A DNA stretch of 64,000 nt from Planococcus antarcticus DSM 14505 (GTDB lineage: Bacteria; Bacillota; Bacilli; Bacillales_A; Planococcaceae). Location: positions 1,244,501-1,308,500 of the forward strand of contig NZ_CP016534.2 of the NCBI RefSeq assembly GCF_001687565.2, in the 5' to 3' direction. Of this stretch, positions 8,266-18,219 are shown piece by piece. Made by a program: the position numbers and the translations under genes. Each line of letters begins with the position of its first letter. Position 1 is the first letter of the stretch. A model generated the notes under the pieces. That model saw nothing but the letters and a program-made list of their open reading frames with translations, made no database searches and was not told the DNA's origin.

Positions 8266-8742
8266 TTATTGCAAGATGCCGTAAAAGATAAAAGAAATCG
8301 CGATGCCTGTCAAAGCACCCATAAAGACTTCGCTTGGCTTATGACCAAGTAAGGTCTTCAGTTCCTTAATCTTTTCCTCTTCTTTTTTCTTTGGCCATTT
8401 TCTAGTTTCTTCCATAAATACGTAAATGTCCTGACGCATTTTATTGATGGTCAGAGCTTGCTGTCCTGCTTGAAAACGGACACCTGTAGCATCATACATG
8501 GTAATGACTGCGAACATGGTGGATACAGCAAATATAGTAGATGAAACGCCGTGTTCAAAAGCTACAGCAGTCGTTAAAGATGTCACAGCAGCTGAATGAG
8601 AACTAGGCATGCCGCCAGTCGATGAAAATAGTTTCCAGTCAAGTTCACGCGTTACAGCATATTGAATAGGGATTTTAATAAATTGAGCAAAGACGATTGC
8701 AAATAGGGCAATCATTAAAGGGGAATTAGAGAAAATTTCCAT
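8266..8742 (-). CDS. yuiD: YuiD, divergent PAP2 family membrane protein (DUF212)
   Basis: 158-residue membrane protein. The family motif GGMPSSHSAAVTSL is present near residue 45, resembling the phosphate-binding part of PAP2 phosphatases, and YDATGVRFQAGQQA follows. A charged region (KKKEEEKIKELK) precedes a last transmembrane segment. Related to acid phosphatase/vanadium-haloperoxidase-type proteins, but catalysis is not established for this divergent group. It is divergently oriented to pepA. Confidence 0.88.
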   Translation of the reverse strand: MEIFSNSPLMIALFAIVFAQFIKIPIQYAVTRELDWKLFSSTGGMPSSHSAAVTSLTTAVAFEHGVSSTIFAVSTMFAVITMYDATGVRFQAGQQALTINKMRQDIYVFMEETRKWPKKKEEEKIKELKTLLGHKPSEVFMGALTGIAISFIFYGILQ

Positions 8743-8889
8743 ACGTAGCCACAGCCTTTCTGTCTAAATTTGTTCTCCTAGTATATCATAGACGGAAAAA
8801 GTCAGAACCAGTTATTCCTTCGTTACACGAACTACTCGAAGATCATATTAAATGCTACACTTGAAGAGAACGTAAAAAGGAGGAGTTTT

Positions 8890-10383
8890 ATGCAAATCAA
8901 GTTACAGCAACATTCGCAAGACAACAAAGCTGAAATCCTTATTGTTGGGTTAAGCCGACATCCGGAAAACAGCAGTGGATGGAGTGAATTCGCGAAGCGT
9001 TTTGATGGCAAACTAGAAGGGTGGATCAAGCAGGATTTATCATTTGATTCGAAGTCTCTGATTACTTATCCTACGCTGTCTGGAGCTATTTCGCGGGTTT
9101 TATTTGTCGGCTTGAACGACCGCAAAAAAATGATTGAAGAAGATCTGCGGTCGTATTTTGGATTGGTCGGCAAAGAATTAGTCAAGAAAAAAATAAAACA
9201 TGCGGCAATTTATATGGAATCGTTCCAAAACGATAGAATCACATCCGAAGATGTCGCTTTTTTAGCTGCTGAAGCCATTACGATGGGTGGCTATCGCTTT
9301 GATGATTACAAAACGACATCAAATGAAACGCAAGTAGAGTTAGAAACTTTGACTTTATTGGCAGAAGAAGTGCAAGAAGACGTCGAGGCGGCGGCCACTG
9401 TAGGAACTATTTTCGGACAGTCTGTCAATGAAGCGCGAACGCTTGTGAATATGCCAGCAAATATTTTGACAGCAACAGCAATGGGCGAATATGCACGTGA
9501 ACTTGGAGAAACTTATGGCTTTGAAACCGATATTTTAGGAAAAGCTGAGCTTGAAGAACTGGGCATGGGCGCAATTCTTGCAGTCAATCAAGGTTCAGTC
9601 GAAGAGCCGCGTCTCATTGTTTTAAAATATAAGGCGACAGAAGGTTTTGAAGACCCGCTGGCGCTTGTCGGCAAAGGAATCACCTTTGATACAGGTGGTT
9701 ATTCAATCAAGCCGAAAGACGGCATTGTAGGGATGAAAGGCGACATGGGCGGTGCTGCTGCAGTGCTCGGAGCTATGAAAATCATTGGTGAACTGCAGCC
9801 ACAGCAAAACGTCATGGCAGTTATTGCATCAACTGACAATATGATTTCTGGTAGTGCCTTTAAACCAGATGACGTGATTACGTCTATGAGTGGGAAAACC
9901 ATTGAAATCCTCAACACAGATGCAGAAGGTCGTTTAGTATTAGCTGATTCCGTTAGTTATGCGAAACAATTGGGAGCAACGAAAATTGTCGATGTGGCAA
10001 CCTTGACTGGCGGCGTCATTGTGGCATTAGGCAAAGATAAAACCGGTGCATTGACAAATGATGAATCATTTTTTGAGACTTTCTTGGAAGCTTCCATGGA
10101 AAGTGGTGAATTTGTTTGGCGTTTGCCGCTCACAGAAAGCGATAAAAAACGTATCCGGAAAAGCAATGTTGCAGACTTAAACAATTCGCCGGGACGTGAT
10201 GGCCATATGATTTTTGGTGGAGGATTTGTCGGAGAATTTGCGGGAGACACGCCTTGGATCCATTTGGATATTGCCGGAACCTCCGACGCAGAGGGAGCAC
10301 ACGATTTAGGACCGAAAGGCGGCACCGGTGCTATGGTTAGAACGTTGGCTATGCTAGTCGAAAAGATGGCAGATGAACAATAG
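8890..10383 (+). CDS. pepA: Leucyl aminopeptidase (M17 family)
   Basis: Cytosolic two-metal aminopeptidase of 497 residues, equivalent to B. subtilis YuiE. The M17 signature NTDAEGRL is at residues about 343-350, with VGKGITFDTGG and KGDMGGAAA supplying further metal and active-site residues. It removes N-terminal residues from peptides during turnover. AAGGAGGAG precedes the ATG. A bidirectional terminator separates it from the convergent mrp operon. Confidence 0.95.
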   Translation: MQIKLQQHSQDNKAEILIVGLSRHPENSSGWSEFAKRFDGKLEGWIKQDLSFDSKSLITYPTLSGAISRVLFVGLNDRKKMIEEDLRSYFGLVGKELVKKKIKHAAIYMESFQNDRITSEDVAFLAAEAITMGGYRFDDYKTTSNETQVELETLTLLAEEVQEDVEAAATVGTIFGQSVNEARTLVNMPANILTATAMGEYARELGETYGFETDILGKAELEELGMGAILAVNQGSVEEPRLIVLKYKATEGFEDPLALVGKGITFDTGGYSIKPKDGIVGMKGDMGGAAAVLGAMKIIGELQPQQNVMAVIASTDNMISGSAFKPDDVITSMSGKTIEILNTDAEGRLVLADSVSYAKQLGATKIVDVATLTGGVIVALGKDKTGALTNDESFFETFLEASMESGEFVWRLPLTESDKKRIRKSNVADLNNSPGRDGHMIFGGGFVGEFAGDTPWIHLDIAGTSDAEGAHDLGPKGGTGAMVRTLAMLVEKMADEQ

Positions 10384-10424
10384 AAAAAAAACCTGCAGGC
10401 AATATTGCCTGCAGGTTTTTTTTC
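10384..10424. terminator. Bidirectional terminator between pepA and mrpG
   Basis: AAAACCTGCAGGC and GCCTGCAGGTTTT with an AATATT loop and A/T runs on both sides. Confidence 0.9.
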
Positions 10425-10810
10425 TATTGTTCAGTGGTTTTGTTATCCATCAGTTTTTTCTTTTGTTCTGCCAATGCGTCCTCCATGTCATCACGCACCG
10501 TTTCTTCGGCCACTTTGATGCCAGACATATATGCAGCACGTCCAATTAAGTGTCCACCTACCGGAGCTGTGATGAAAAGAAACGCGATGGCAATAATCAT
10601 CTGTGTATTGAAGATGCCCTCGACCAGCCAAAAGTGGATAAAGGTAGCAAGCAATACGCAGAGAACCCCCAGCGTCGAACTCTTAGAGGAAGCGTGCGTG
10701 CGCGTGTAGACATCCGGCAGGCGAATAAGCCCTAAAGCCGTAACGAGGCTGAAAACGACGCCTGTGCTCATTAATAGGATGATGAGGATGTTAATGATTA
10801 TTGTTTCGAT
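10424..10810 (-). CDS. mrpG: Mrp Na+/H+ antiporter subunit G; start uncertain
   Basis: Small membrane subunit of the Mrp cation/proton antiporter, with three transmembrane segments and the family block ALGLIRLPDVYTRTHASSKSSTLG. The open frame extends to a TTG at 10849 (141 residues), but the only good ribosome site, GAGAGGAGAG at about 10818-10828, lies inside that extension and points to an ATC codon at 10810 (IETIIINIL). That gives about 128 residues, close to the usual length, and a modest overlap with mrpF. If only standard starts are allowed, TTG 10831 or 10849 must be used. Confidence 0.9.
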   Translation of the reverse strand: METIIINILIILLMSTGVVFSLVTALGLIRLPDVYTRTHASSKSSTLGVLCVLLATFIHFWLVEGIFNTQMIIAIAFLFITAPVGGHLIGRAAYMSGIKVAEETVRDDMEDALAEQKKKLMDNKTTEQ

Positions 10811-11072
10811 CGAAAATCTCTCCTCTCTCAAGGAATTTTGCAAAAGCAATGGTACCGATAAAGGACAGGATGCTTAATAATAAGATAATTTCCAAGAAGA
10901 ATTCCGTCTCGATAATCAATGATAACAAAGCGACAATTGATACGAGTGAGATTCCAATGGCATCTAGCGCCACTACTCGGTCGGCAATTGACGGTCCTTT
11001 AACAAGACGGAATAGAAGCCCTGTAAAGCCTATACTGACAATGATAAGTGAAATCCAGTAAAACATCATCAT
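10791..11072 (-). CDS. mrpF: Mrp Na+/H+ antiporter subunit F
   Basis: 93-residue subunit with three hydrophobic helices and the conserved GPSIADRVVALDAIG motif between the first two. GGAGGTGA precedes three consecutive ATG codons; the first is used. It overlaps mrpE by 4 bases (ATGA), indicating translational coupling. Confidence 0.94.
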   Translation of the reverse strand: MMMFYWISLIIVSIGFTGLLFRLVKGPSIADRVVALDAIGISLVSIVALLSLIIETEFFLEIILLLSILSFIGTIAFAKFLERGEIFDRNNNH

Positions 11073-11548
11073 GGACGGCTCACCTCCAGAATGGCTCTTT
11101 CGAATGTGTCTTTGATCGAATTGACAGCCTTGTCAATGTCCTCGAAGTTGAGCGCATGGATATAAAGCCTCTTCTGATCATCTGAAATGCCGACAACTAG
11201 TGTTCCGGGTGTCAAAGTGATCAAAGCGGACAGCAAGGTAATTTCCCAATCCTCTTTTAATTCGGTTTCCAATTCGAATATAGCTGGCTTAAGGTTCATA
11301 TTTGGCGCGATGACAATTCGCAAAACTTGAATACTCGACATGAAGAGCTCTTTAAGGAACAACAGGAACAACCTGAGGACAGCCCATGCCCGTGAAGTAT
11401 AGAGGCGATATGAAAAAAACCGGCGCATCAGCAGGATAATGGCGAGCCCGACGATAAAGCCGATGGCGAATCCGTCGGGGCTGAAGGAGACGGTCATAAA
11501 CATCCAGACAAAGGCCAGGAAGAAATTCAATAAGATTTGTAAAGCCAT
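11069..11548 (-). CDS. mrpE: Mrp Na+/H+ antiporter subunit E
   Basis: 159-residue subunit. Two N-terminal hydrophobic segments (to about residue 45) are followed by the conserved KPAIFELETELKEDWEITLLSALITLTPGTL block and a cytoplasmic tail. Needed for complex assembly and stability in studied Bacillus Mrp systems. It starts 7 bases after mrpD, with AAGGAGTAGGTG as ribosome site. Confidence 0.95.
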   Translation of the reverse strand: MALQILLNFFLAFVWMFMTVSFSPDGFAIGFIVGLAIILLMRRFFSYRLYTSRAWAVLRLFLLFLKELFMSSIQVLRIVIAPNMNLKPAIFELETELKEDWEITLLSALITLTPGTLVVGISDDQKRLYIHALNFEDIDKAVNSIKDTFERAILEVSRP

Positions 11549-11555
11549 ATGTCAC

Positions 11556-13037
11556 CTACTCCTTTAAGACCGCATCGATATAGATGGATGGATTCAGCAG
11601 CACTTCACCCGCGCCTGAAATGAACGGCATGAAGAGTTCCGCGCCGACCCCGAATACCACTGTAATGGTAACAAGGATTACTGTCGGTATGAACATTTGA
11701 TTGAATACTGATTTTTTTAACGGGACGGTTTCAACCGGTTCCCCCCAGAATGCATAGACAAAAATGCGCACAGCACTCAACAAAACAATTAGGCTGGTAG
11801 CGAGAATAACAATGCTGCCCCAGAATTGAGGGCCTTCAAATCCACCCTGGACAATCAGCAGCTTCCCTGGGAATCCACTGAGCGGCGGAATTCCGGCTAA
11901 ACCAAATGCAGTAACCAGGTAAACCCACCCAAGAACCGGGTAGGTTTTGATCAATCCACCCATTTTCCGTAGATCTGTCGTGCCGAAAAGCACAGCGACA
12001 ATTCCAATCAGGAAGAACAAAGCAGCTTTGATTAACATATCATGGATCAGATAGAAAACAGATCCATCAACGCCCGGCTGATTTAACTGTGCAATTCCGA
12101 ATAGGATGACACCGACAGCAATAATGATGTTATAAATAATAATTTTTTTTACGTCAAAATAAGCAAGTGCACCGATGCACCCGGCAAGAATGGTTAGGAT
12201 GGCGATTATTCCAAGCAATTCATGGGTAAAGCCGATATTCATCGTAAAGAACAACGTATATGTACGCATGATCGCATAGACGCCGACTTTTGTCAGCAAA
12301 GCTCCAAATAGCGCGAGTATAGGAATTGGCGGTGTGTAATAAGAGCCTGGCAGCCAGAAATACAAAGGGAAGATTGCGGCTTTGAAACCGAAGACAACTA
12401 AGAACATCACAGCAATGACAGTCAGGATGCCGGTTTCTTCAATCTGTGGAATCTTCACTGCCAGATCGGCCATATTCAAAGTTCCGGTAACTGAGTAGAG
12501 GAAAGCGACAGCTGCGACAAATAAAGCAGATGAAATGATGTTCACCAACAGGTATTTGATGGATTCACGCAGTTGCGGCTTTTCTCCGCCATGAACGATC
12601 AAGGTATAAGAAGCCATCAGCAGTACTTCAACAAAGACAAAAAGGTTGAAGATATCGCCAGTCGTGAAGGCGCCGTTCACGCCGACCATTAGGAATAGCA
12701 CAGCCGGATAGTAATAGGATTGTTCACGTTTCACGCCGATGGTTGGAAAACTATAGAACACGACGAACAAAGTGATAATCGACGACGTGACGACCAGTAG
12801 AGCGGACAATGGATCCGATACCATGGAAATACCAAAAGGTGCCGGCCAACTGCCGAGCGTTACTGCTTGGACACCGTCAGTATTGACTTTTGTCAGCAAC
12901 ACCAAGGCGGAGATCAAGGCAGATCCCGCTCCTACAGTAGCCAGTACTCGCTGGAGCTTCAAGCGTTTTGGAAATATCATCAGAATAGCAGCAAAAAACG
13001 AAGGAATGATGATTGGAAATAGGAGTAAATTACTCAT
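11556..13037 (-). CDS. mrpD: Mrp Na+/H+ antiporter subunit D
   Basis: 493-residue polytopic membrane subunit homologous to complex I antiporter-like subunits (NuoM/NuoN/ND5). Features include [18 protein letters not shown], the conserved glutamate region [12 protein letters not shown], and the lysine-bearing [15 protein letters not shown], which carry the proton path. Overlaps mrpC by 8 bases. Confidence 0.96.
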   Translation of the reverse strand: MSNLLLFPIIIPSFFAAILMIFPKRLKLQRVLATVGAGSALISALVLLTKVNTDGVQAVTLGSWPAPFGISMVSDPLSALLVVTSSIITLFVVFYSFPTIGVKREQSYYYPAVLFLMVGVNGAFTTGDIFNLFVFVEVLLMASYTLIVHGGEKPQLRESIKYLLVNIISSALFVAAVAFLYSVTGTLNMADLAVKIPQIEETGILTVIAVMFLVVFGFKAAIFPLYFWLPGSYYTPPIPILALFGALLTKVGVYAIMRTYTLFFTMNIGFTHELLGIIAILTILAGCIGALAYFDVKKIIIYNIIIAVGVILFGIAQLNQPGVDGSVFYLIHDMLIKAALFFLIGIVAVLFGTTDLRKMGGLIKTYPVLGWVYLVTAFGLAGIPPLSGFPGKLLIVQGGFEGPQFWGSIVILATSLIVLLSAVRIFVYAFWGEPVETVPLKKSVFNQMFIPTVILVTITVVFGVGAELFMPFISGAGEVLLNPSIYIDAVLKE

Positions 13038-13377
13038 AATCTTCAGTTCCTCTCAGCAATTCCATATTGTCGGTACCGAGCTCCTGATAAGAACGGTATG
13101 CGAGCACAAGGAAAAATGATGTAACGGCAAATGAAATGACAATTGCTGTCAAAATCAGTGCCTGGGGCAGGGGATCTGCATAATCGCTGACGCTGACTCC
13201 ATCAGTCACCACAGGCGGAGAGTTACCGCCAAGCCCACCCATTGTCAATAGTAAAAGGTGGGCGCCGTGGCTCAACAGTCCCGTACCGATAATGATACGG
13301 ATCAAGCTTTTCGAAAGCATTAAGTAAACAGCTGCCATAAAAAGAAATCCGATGGCAACCGACATAATTATTTCCAT
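13030..13377 (-). CDS. mrpC: Mrp Na+/H+ antiporter subunit C
   Basis: 115-residue NuoK-like subunit with three transmembrane helices; the motif [17 protein letters not shown] and the later [18 protein letters not shown] are family hallmarks. Its first base overlaps the last base of mrpB. Confidence 0.95.
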   Translation of the reverse strand: MEIIMSVAIGFLFMAAVYLMLSKSLIRIIIGTGLLSHGAHLLLLTMGGLGGNSPPVVTDGVSVSDYADPLPQALILTAIVISFAVTSFFLVLAYRSYQELGTDNMELLRGTEDYE

Positions 13378-13799
13378 TATTCATCCTCTCCAATCGTTTG
13401 AATAATGGTCATCGTTACACCGACAACAACCAGGTAAACGCCTGTATCAAACAGCAAGGCCGAATGCAGGGAAGTGTTACCGAAAAGCGGTAAATCAAAG
13501 TAATCGTATGCATGAGTGAAGAATGGGACATCAAAGACGATAGATGCAGAAGCTGTAGCAAGTGCCAGCAATAAGCCGACTGCGGTCATCGTCAAGTAAT
13601 TGATCGGCAGTATTTTTTTAACCGTTTCAATGTCAAAAGCAAGCATCAGCAGGACAATCGCACTAGTAGTCAATAACCCGCCAACAAACCCACCGCCCGG
13701 TGTATAATGCCCCGTAAAGAAAATGTGTACAGAAAACATCAAAATGATGAAAGTTACTACTTTAGTGGCAGTTTGAAGCATGACATCATTTGTTCTCAT
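13377..13799 (-). CDS. mrpB: Mrp Na+/H+ antiporter subunit B
   Basis: 140-residue subunit with four hydrophobic helices and the conserved [14 protein letters not shown] motif near residue 30. Overlaps mrpA by 14 bases, so the operon is tightly coupled. Confidence 0.95.
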   Translation of the reverse strand: MRTNDVMLQTATKVVTFIILMFSVHIFFTGHYTPGGGFVGGLLTTSAIVLLMLAFDIETVKKILPINYLTMTAVGLLLALATASASIVFDVPFFTHAYDYFDLPLFGNTSLHSALLFDTGVYLVVVGVTMTIIQTIGEDE

Positions 13800-16200
13800 G
13801 CTGCCCCTCCTTTTTTGACAACCGCAGTTTGATCATGGTGATAATGCCGATAGCGGTAATACCCAACACAACAATTTCAAACAATGTATCAAATCCACGA
13901 TAATCAACCAAGATAACATTGACGATATTTCCACCGCCAGCTTCCGAATAAACGGTTTCTTTATAAAACTCGGAGATCGAAGGCAATGCCTTCTGCGAAT
14001 GGGACGATAGAGCAATTAAAGTCATAGTGACGCCGACACCTACTGCAACCAGGGCATTTCCAAGACGGAAGCCTATACGCTCTTCTTTTCGACTGAGTTG
14101 CGGCAAATGATAAAATGCCAACAGGAACAGCGCAACAGAAATGGTTTCAATCACCAGCTGGGTCAACGCCAAATCCGGCGCACGGAAAATGACGAAGAAC
14201 AAGGCGACTGAATAGCCGACAGCCCCCAGCGCGATAATCGATGTAAGCCTCGATTTTGAAACGAGAATGGTCAGCGTCGAACCGACCAATGCCACTAAGA
14301 TAACAATTTCATAAAAGCCGATTGGTGCCAGGTTGGTTAGATCCAGTGCGAACGCCTCGGTCAGATACAAAGTTCCGAGAAGGATGAAAATAACGAAACT
14401 GAACATATACACTAAATAAGAACGGATAAAGCCGGTCATGTATAGCATAGAGAAGCGGTTTGCGCCACCGTCACTCAGAAACATCAAATTGTCGTACAAA
14501 GCGTTTAATGAGATGGAATCCGGAAAACGGTCGTAGCTCTTTTGCCATCTGCGTAGCGTCCAGAACATCAGTCCACCGATGGCAAAGATGCCGATGGTCA
14601 TAAACAGTTCAGTGTTGAAACCATGCCAGGCTGATACATGGACATCCACTTCTGCCGGTGAATTGTACAGGAAGGGTTGGATGGCCATGACGGCCGGCTT
14701 AACAAGCCAGTCGCCGACGTGATTTGGTATGAAGAAAATCACGATGACAAGAAGGGCTAGAAACACCGGAGAAATGAGCATTCCGATGGGAGCTTCATGA
14801 GCAGGCTTCGGCAATTGTTCAGGCTTATGCTTACCGGCAAAGGTATGGAACACAAAATAGAAGCAGTAAATGAATGTGAAAACTGAGCCGAGCCAAGCGA
14901 CGACTGGGAACAGGACGCCCCAGACGTCCATCGAGAATAAATCAAATTCCGTCAATGACAGCATAGCAGTTAAGAACATTTCCTTGCTCAGGAAGCCGCC
15001 AAATGGAGGTAAACCTGCCATGGAGAATGCTCCAATCATGGCAACGGTGAAACTGATCGGCATCAAGCTCATGAGCCCGCCTAGTTTGCGGATATCCCGC
15101 GTTCCGGTTTCGTGATCGACGATGCCGGCAATCATAAACAGGCTGCCTTTAAAGACCGCATGGTTGATCAAATGGAAAATCGCTGCGAATCCAGCATACT
15201 TGAAAGTGGTTTCCGCAATATTGTCAATGTGATAACCGGCTGCAGAAGCTCCGAGCAACGACATGATCAAACCAAGCTGTGAAACTGTCGAGAATGCCAG
15301 TATGCCTTTCAGGTCTTTTTGTTTCAAGGCAAAGAACGATCCCCAGAACATGGTGAACAATCCGACTCCTGCAACCAACCACATCCACGTACCGGATATA
15401 GCAAAAACAGGCGTCAGGCGAGCAACGAGATACAAGCCCGCTTTGACCATTGTCGCAGAGTGTAGGTAAGCGCTGACTGGAGTAGGGGCTTCCATCGCAT
15501 CCGGAAGCCAAATGTAAAATGGGAATTGGGCGGACTTTGTAAACGCACCAAGCAGCACCAACACGAGAGCCCAAATAAAGAAATCATGCGTTATCATTTC
15601 CTGTGCCTGCGGAATCAATTCGCGTATCGAATATGTATTGCCCATAATACTCAGCAGTACAAAGCCTCCAAGCATCATCAATCCTCCAAAGACGGTAATC
15701 ATCATTGATTTTAATGCACCGAACCTTGAACGGTCACGGGTATACCAATAACCGATCAACAGGAAAGAAGAAATCGATGTCAACTCCCAGAAAAGGTAGA
15801 GAGTGATCAAGTGGTCACTCTGAACAATGCCGAGCATCGCAGTCATGAACATCAATAGATAGACGTAGAAATTATGTAATTGCTCACGGTGCTTGTCCAA
15901 ATAGAATATGGAGTACAGCACCACTAAAGCTCCGATGCCGGTTATTAGTAAAGTGAACAGCAGACTCAGTCCATCGATATACGCGACAAACGCGATATCA
16001 AGTGAAGGAATCCATTGGAATTCAGAAACCAGGTTGCCGCCAGCGATGGTTGTGGGGAGCAATGAGGCATAGTAAATGAATAACACGACGGGAACGGTCA
16101 ACACAAACCAGCCCGTGTGAATCCTTCCGAATTTCTTAAATAACAGCGGAATGAACAAGGCTGCAAGCAAAGGTAAAAAGATTAAAAACACAAATGACAA
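13786..16200 (-). CDS. mrpA: Mrp Na+/H+ antiporter subunit A
   Basis: The large 804-residue subunit, first gene of the mrpABCDEFG operon. The N-terminal two thirds resemble NuoL/ND5 (SLLFTLLITGIGALVVLYS, FWELTSISSFLLIGYW, KSAQFPFYIWLPDAMEAPTPVSAYLHSATMVKAG in pieces), while the C-terminal part carries the MrpB-like/MbhD-E-like region (DLALTQLVIETISVALF, DYRGFDTLFEI). It exchanges cytoplasmic Na+ for H+ and is central to alkali and salt tolerance. AAGGAGGA lies 6 bases before the ATG. Confidence 0.97.
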   Translation of the reverse strand: MSFVFLIFLPLLAALFIPLLFKKFGRIHTGWFVLTVPVVLFIYYASLLPTTIAGGNLVSEFQWIPSLDIAFVAYIDGLSLLFTLLITGIGALVVLYSIFYLDKHREQLHNFYVYLLMFMTAMLGIVQSDHLITLYLFWELTSISSFLLIGYWYTRDRSRFGALKSMMITVFGGLMMLGGFVLLSIMGNTYSIRELIPQAQEMITHDFFIWALVLVLLGAFTKSAQFPFYIWLPDAMEAPTPVSAYLHSATMVKAGLYLVARLTPVFAISGTWMWLVAGVGLFTMFWGSFFALKQKDLKGILAFSTVSQLGLIMSLLGASAAGYHIDNIAETTFKYAGFAAIFHLINHAVFKGSLFMIAGIVDHETGTRDIRKLGGLMSLMPISFTVAMIGAFSMAGLPPFGGFLSKEMFLTAMLSLTEFDLFSMDVWGVLFPVVAWLGSVFTFIYCFYFVFHTFAGKHKPEQLPKPAHEAPIGMLISPVFLALLVIVIFFIPNHVGDWLVKPAVMAIQPFLYNSPAEVDVHVSAWHGFNTELFMTIGIFAIGGLMFWTLRRWQKSYDRFPDSISLNALYDNLMFLSDGGANRFSMLYMTGFIRSYLVYMFSFVIFILLGTLYLTEAFALDLTNLAPIGFYEIVILVALVGSTLTILVSKSRLTSIIALGAVGYSVALFFVIFRAPDLALTQLVIETISVALFLLAFYHLPQLSRKEERIGFRLGNALVAVGVGVTMTLIALSSHSQKALPSISEFYKETVYSEAGGGNIVNVILVDYRGFDTLFEIVVLGITAIGIITMIKLRLSKKEGQHENK

Positions 16201-16205
16201 ATGAA

Positions 16206-16250
16206 TCCTCCTTCCGGCATAAACGTGATGAGTTCTAATTAGAAATTATA
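16206..16250 (-). promoter_or_regulatory. Candidate mrp operon promoter and leader
   Basis: On the minus strand a TATAAT (16250-16245) stands about 32 bases before an AAGGAGGA ribosome site (16213-16206). The -35 region is weak (GTGCAA at 17-base spacing), so assignment is tentative. Confidence 0.4.
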
Positions 16251-16370
16251 ACGCAAATCGAGTGGATTTGCACCGTTCATCCACTAAGAGAGCTGAATCC
16301 AATAGACTTTCCGTACGCTTTTTAGATAGGAAGAAACCCAATTAAGTTAATTTTGTGAATTTGGATAAAG

Positions 16371-16410
16371 GTAAAAAAAAGACGATTTTCAACTGAAAAC
16401 CGGCTTTTTT
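16371..16410 (-). terminator. Terminator of the MFS exporter gene
   Basis: On the minus strand AAGCCGGTTTTC pairs with GAAAATCGTCTT (one mismatch, one G-U), loop AGTT, then eight T. Confidence 0.75.
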
Positions 16411-16411
16411 T

Positions 16412-17644
16412 TTATGTGTTTTTCAATTCCTGTTCAAGCAATACATCTTCGAAATCCTGCTGCGGTTTGGCCAGTGTAAATCGCAGGAAGGCAAAAGCAA
16501 GGACAAACAGTACGCCTGTTACGATAAAGACCGAAGAAATGCCGATAAAGCCGCTGACAATCCCGCCAAACATCGGGCCGATAATGTTTCCGAGGAAACG
16601 GAAGCTAGTATTATAGCCCATGATCTCTCCTTGAATTTCAATTGGCGCTTCCCGGCGCATTAAGGCAGTTGTCGTCGGGATCATGCCGCCGACCGCGATG
16701 CCGAACAATAAGCGCAAAGCGATCAATTGCCAAAGCTCAGTGACGAAAGCCTGAGGAATGATAAAGACGAATGCCAGTAAAAGCAGGAAGCCTAAAACTT
16801 TCTCATAGCCAATCGAATCGCCCAGTCTGCCCCAACGGCGGGCGAACAGCAAGTTGCCGACACCGGTGGCACTAAACGTAATCCCAGCAAGGAATGCCAC
16901 TTGAGTGCTACCTTCCGTCAATTCCGCCACATACAGAGACAGTAGGGGCTGAATGCTAAAGTTACCGATTTGGATCAATGCTGTGATAATCATGACATTG
17001 AGCATCAGACGGTGGCTTAAAATTCCGTTAACAATCGTCTTCGGCGCATAGACATGGGCATCTTTCAATTTGACGCGTTTGATTTCATGCAGGCCGAAGA
17101 CCACGAACAAGGCCGCAATGGCAATCACACTGGCTGTAATCAGGAAAGTATATTCAAAACCGAAAGCATCTGCCATCAAGCCACCGAGAACAGGACCAAA
17201 CAGCGTACCCGAGACACTGCCCATTTGCAGCGTTCCTAGTGTTTTTCCCGCTGTCTCCTTAGATGTCTGGGAACTGACAAAAGCCAAGGATGTTGGAATG
17301 AACCCTGTCACTACGCCCATGAACAAGCGGATCATGAACAGCTCTGAAACAGAATCGGCTGTTCCCATTAGGAAGATGCTGGTGGCGATGCCGAATCCGT
17401 TGATGATTAAAATGGGCTTGAAGCCATATTTGTCGGCAATGCGTCCCCAAATCGGCGACATGATCAAAGCGGCAACAAAAGTGATCCCAAATATAAGGCC
17501 AGACCAACGCTGAACATACTCGTCCGTAAAATTTCCGAGCGATTCAATATAAAGAGATAAAAAAGGCATGATCATGGTCGTACTGCCGGCGACCAGGAAA
17601 TTGGTGAACATGATAATAACGAAATTCTTTTTCTGAGTATCCAT
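16412..17644 (-). CDS. MFS multidrug efflux transporter (MdtG-like)
   Basis: Major facilitator with about 12 transmembrane helices, 410 residues. The loop 2-3 motif GRIADKYGFKP and its C-terminal counterpart RWGRLGDSIGYEK are present, and GPVLGGLMADAFGFEYTF resembles motif C of drug/H+ antiporters. The open frame reaches 17713, but AGAAGG about 8 bases before ATG 17644 (MDTQKKNF) marks the start; the extra residues are not membrane-like. Substrate cannot be predicted. Confidence 0.88.
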   Translation of the reverse strand: MDTQKKNFVIIMFTNFLVAGSTTMIMPFLSLYIESLGNFTDEYVQRWSGLIFGITFVAALIMSPIWGRIADKYGFKPILIINGFGIATSIFLMGTADSVSELFMIRLFMGVVTGFIPTSLAFVSSQTSKETAGKTLGTLQMGSVSGTLFGPVLGGLMADAFGFEYTFLITASVIAIAALFVVFGLHEIKRVKLKDAHVYAPKTIVNGILSHRLMLNVMIITALIQIGNFSIQPLLSLYVAELTEGSTQVAFLAGITFSATGVGNLLFARRWGRLGDSIGYEKVLGFLLLLAFVFIIPQAFVTELWQLIALRLLFGIAVGGMIPTTTALMRREAPIEIQGEIMGYNTSFRFLGNIIGPMFGGIVSGFIGISSVFIVTGVLFVLAFAFLRFTLAKPQQDFEDVLLEQELKNT

Positions 17645-18210
17645 AAGGAACCCTTCTTTCTGAAAGGAGCATCTGTTCTTATTATATATTACTTCGACAC
17701 ACGAAAAAAGCACTAGGTTTTATTAGTTAATTCTAATAAATCTATCTATACTAAGCTGAACTAATGACTAAGCCTGTCGATATTCCGAAATCCAGTATAC
17801 TGAAAACTTATGCTTCAGCATTCCTGCGTTAGCTTCGTCGCAAATACACGGCACAAACTTATTTGGTTCATATCTTTCCTGCGAGCTTACGCCGAACTAA
17901 CTTGAGCTTTGTGAAGAATAGTTTTTTTTCCATTGGTTTCGCTCCACATCCTGATAATTTATTGTCCAAGGACGTTTAGAAGAAAGAGCGGGGGACGGCG
18001 AGGTGCAGAGATGTGCTCCTGCATCGCTACGATAGCTTCGTCGCAAAGCCATTGCCCGAACCCTCTTCGATCAATGTTCTTCCAATTGCATGACCCACAT
18101 CCTGTGCGCCAAAAGCGTCCGCCTGGAGCGATTTTTTCGTTGTACCCGCTGGTATCGAGTTTGAAAAGCTAGTTCTCCAGTTAAGTGAATTTATGCTAAA
18201 ATAAAGCGGG
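17645..18210. other. Gene-free interval with a duplicated 15-mer
   Basis: No convincing gene is found in these 566 bases. Next to the MFS gene is a possible minus-strand -10 (TATAAT at 17686-17681). The 15-mer TAGCTTCGTCGCAAA occurs twice, at 17830-17844 and 18032-18046, each after a CCTGC. The base composition of 17970-18150 is richer in G+C than its surroundings and may be a decayed repeat or gene remnant. Confidence 0.45.
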
Positions 18211-18219
18211 GTGAAAAAG

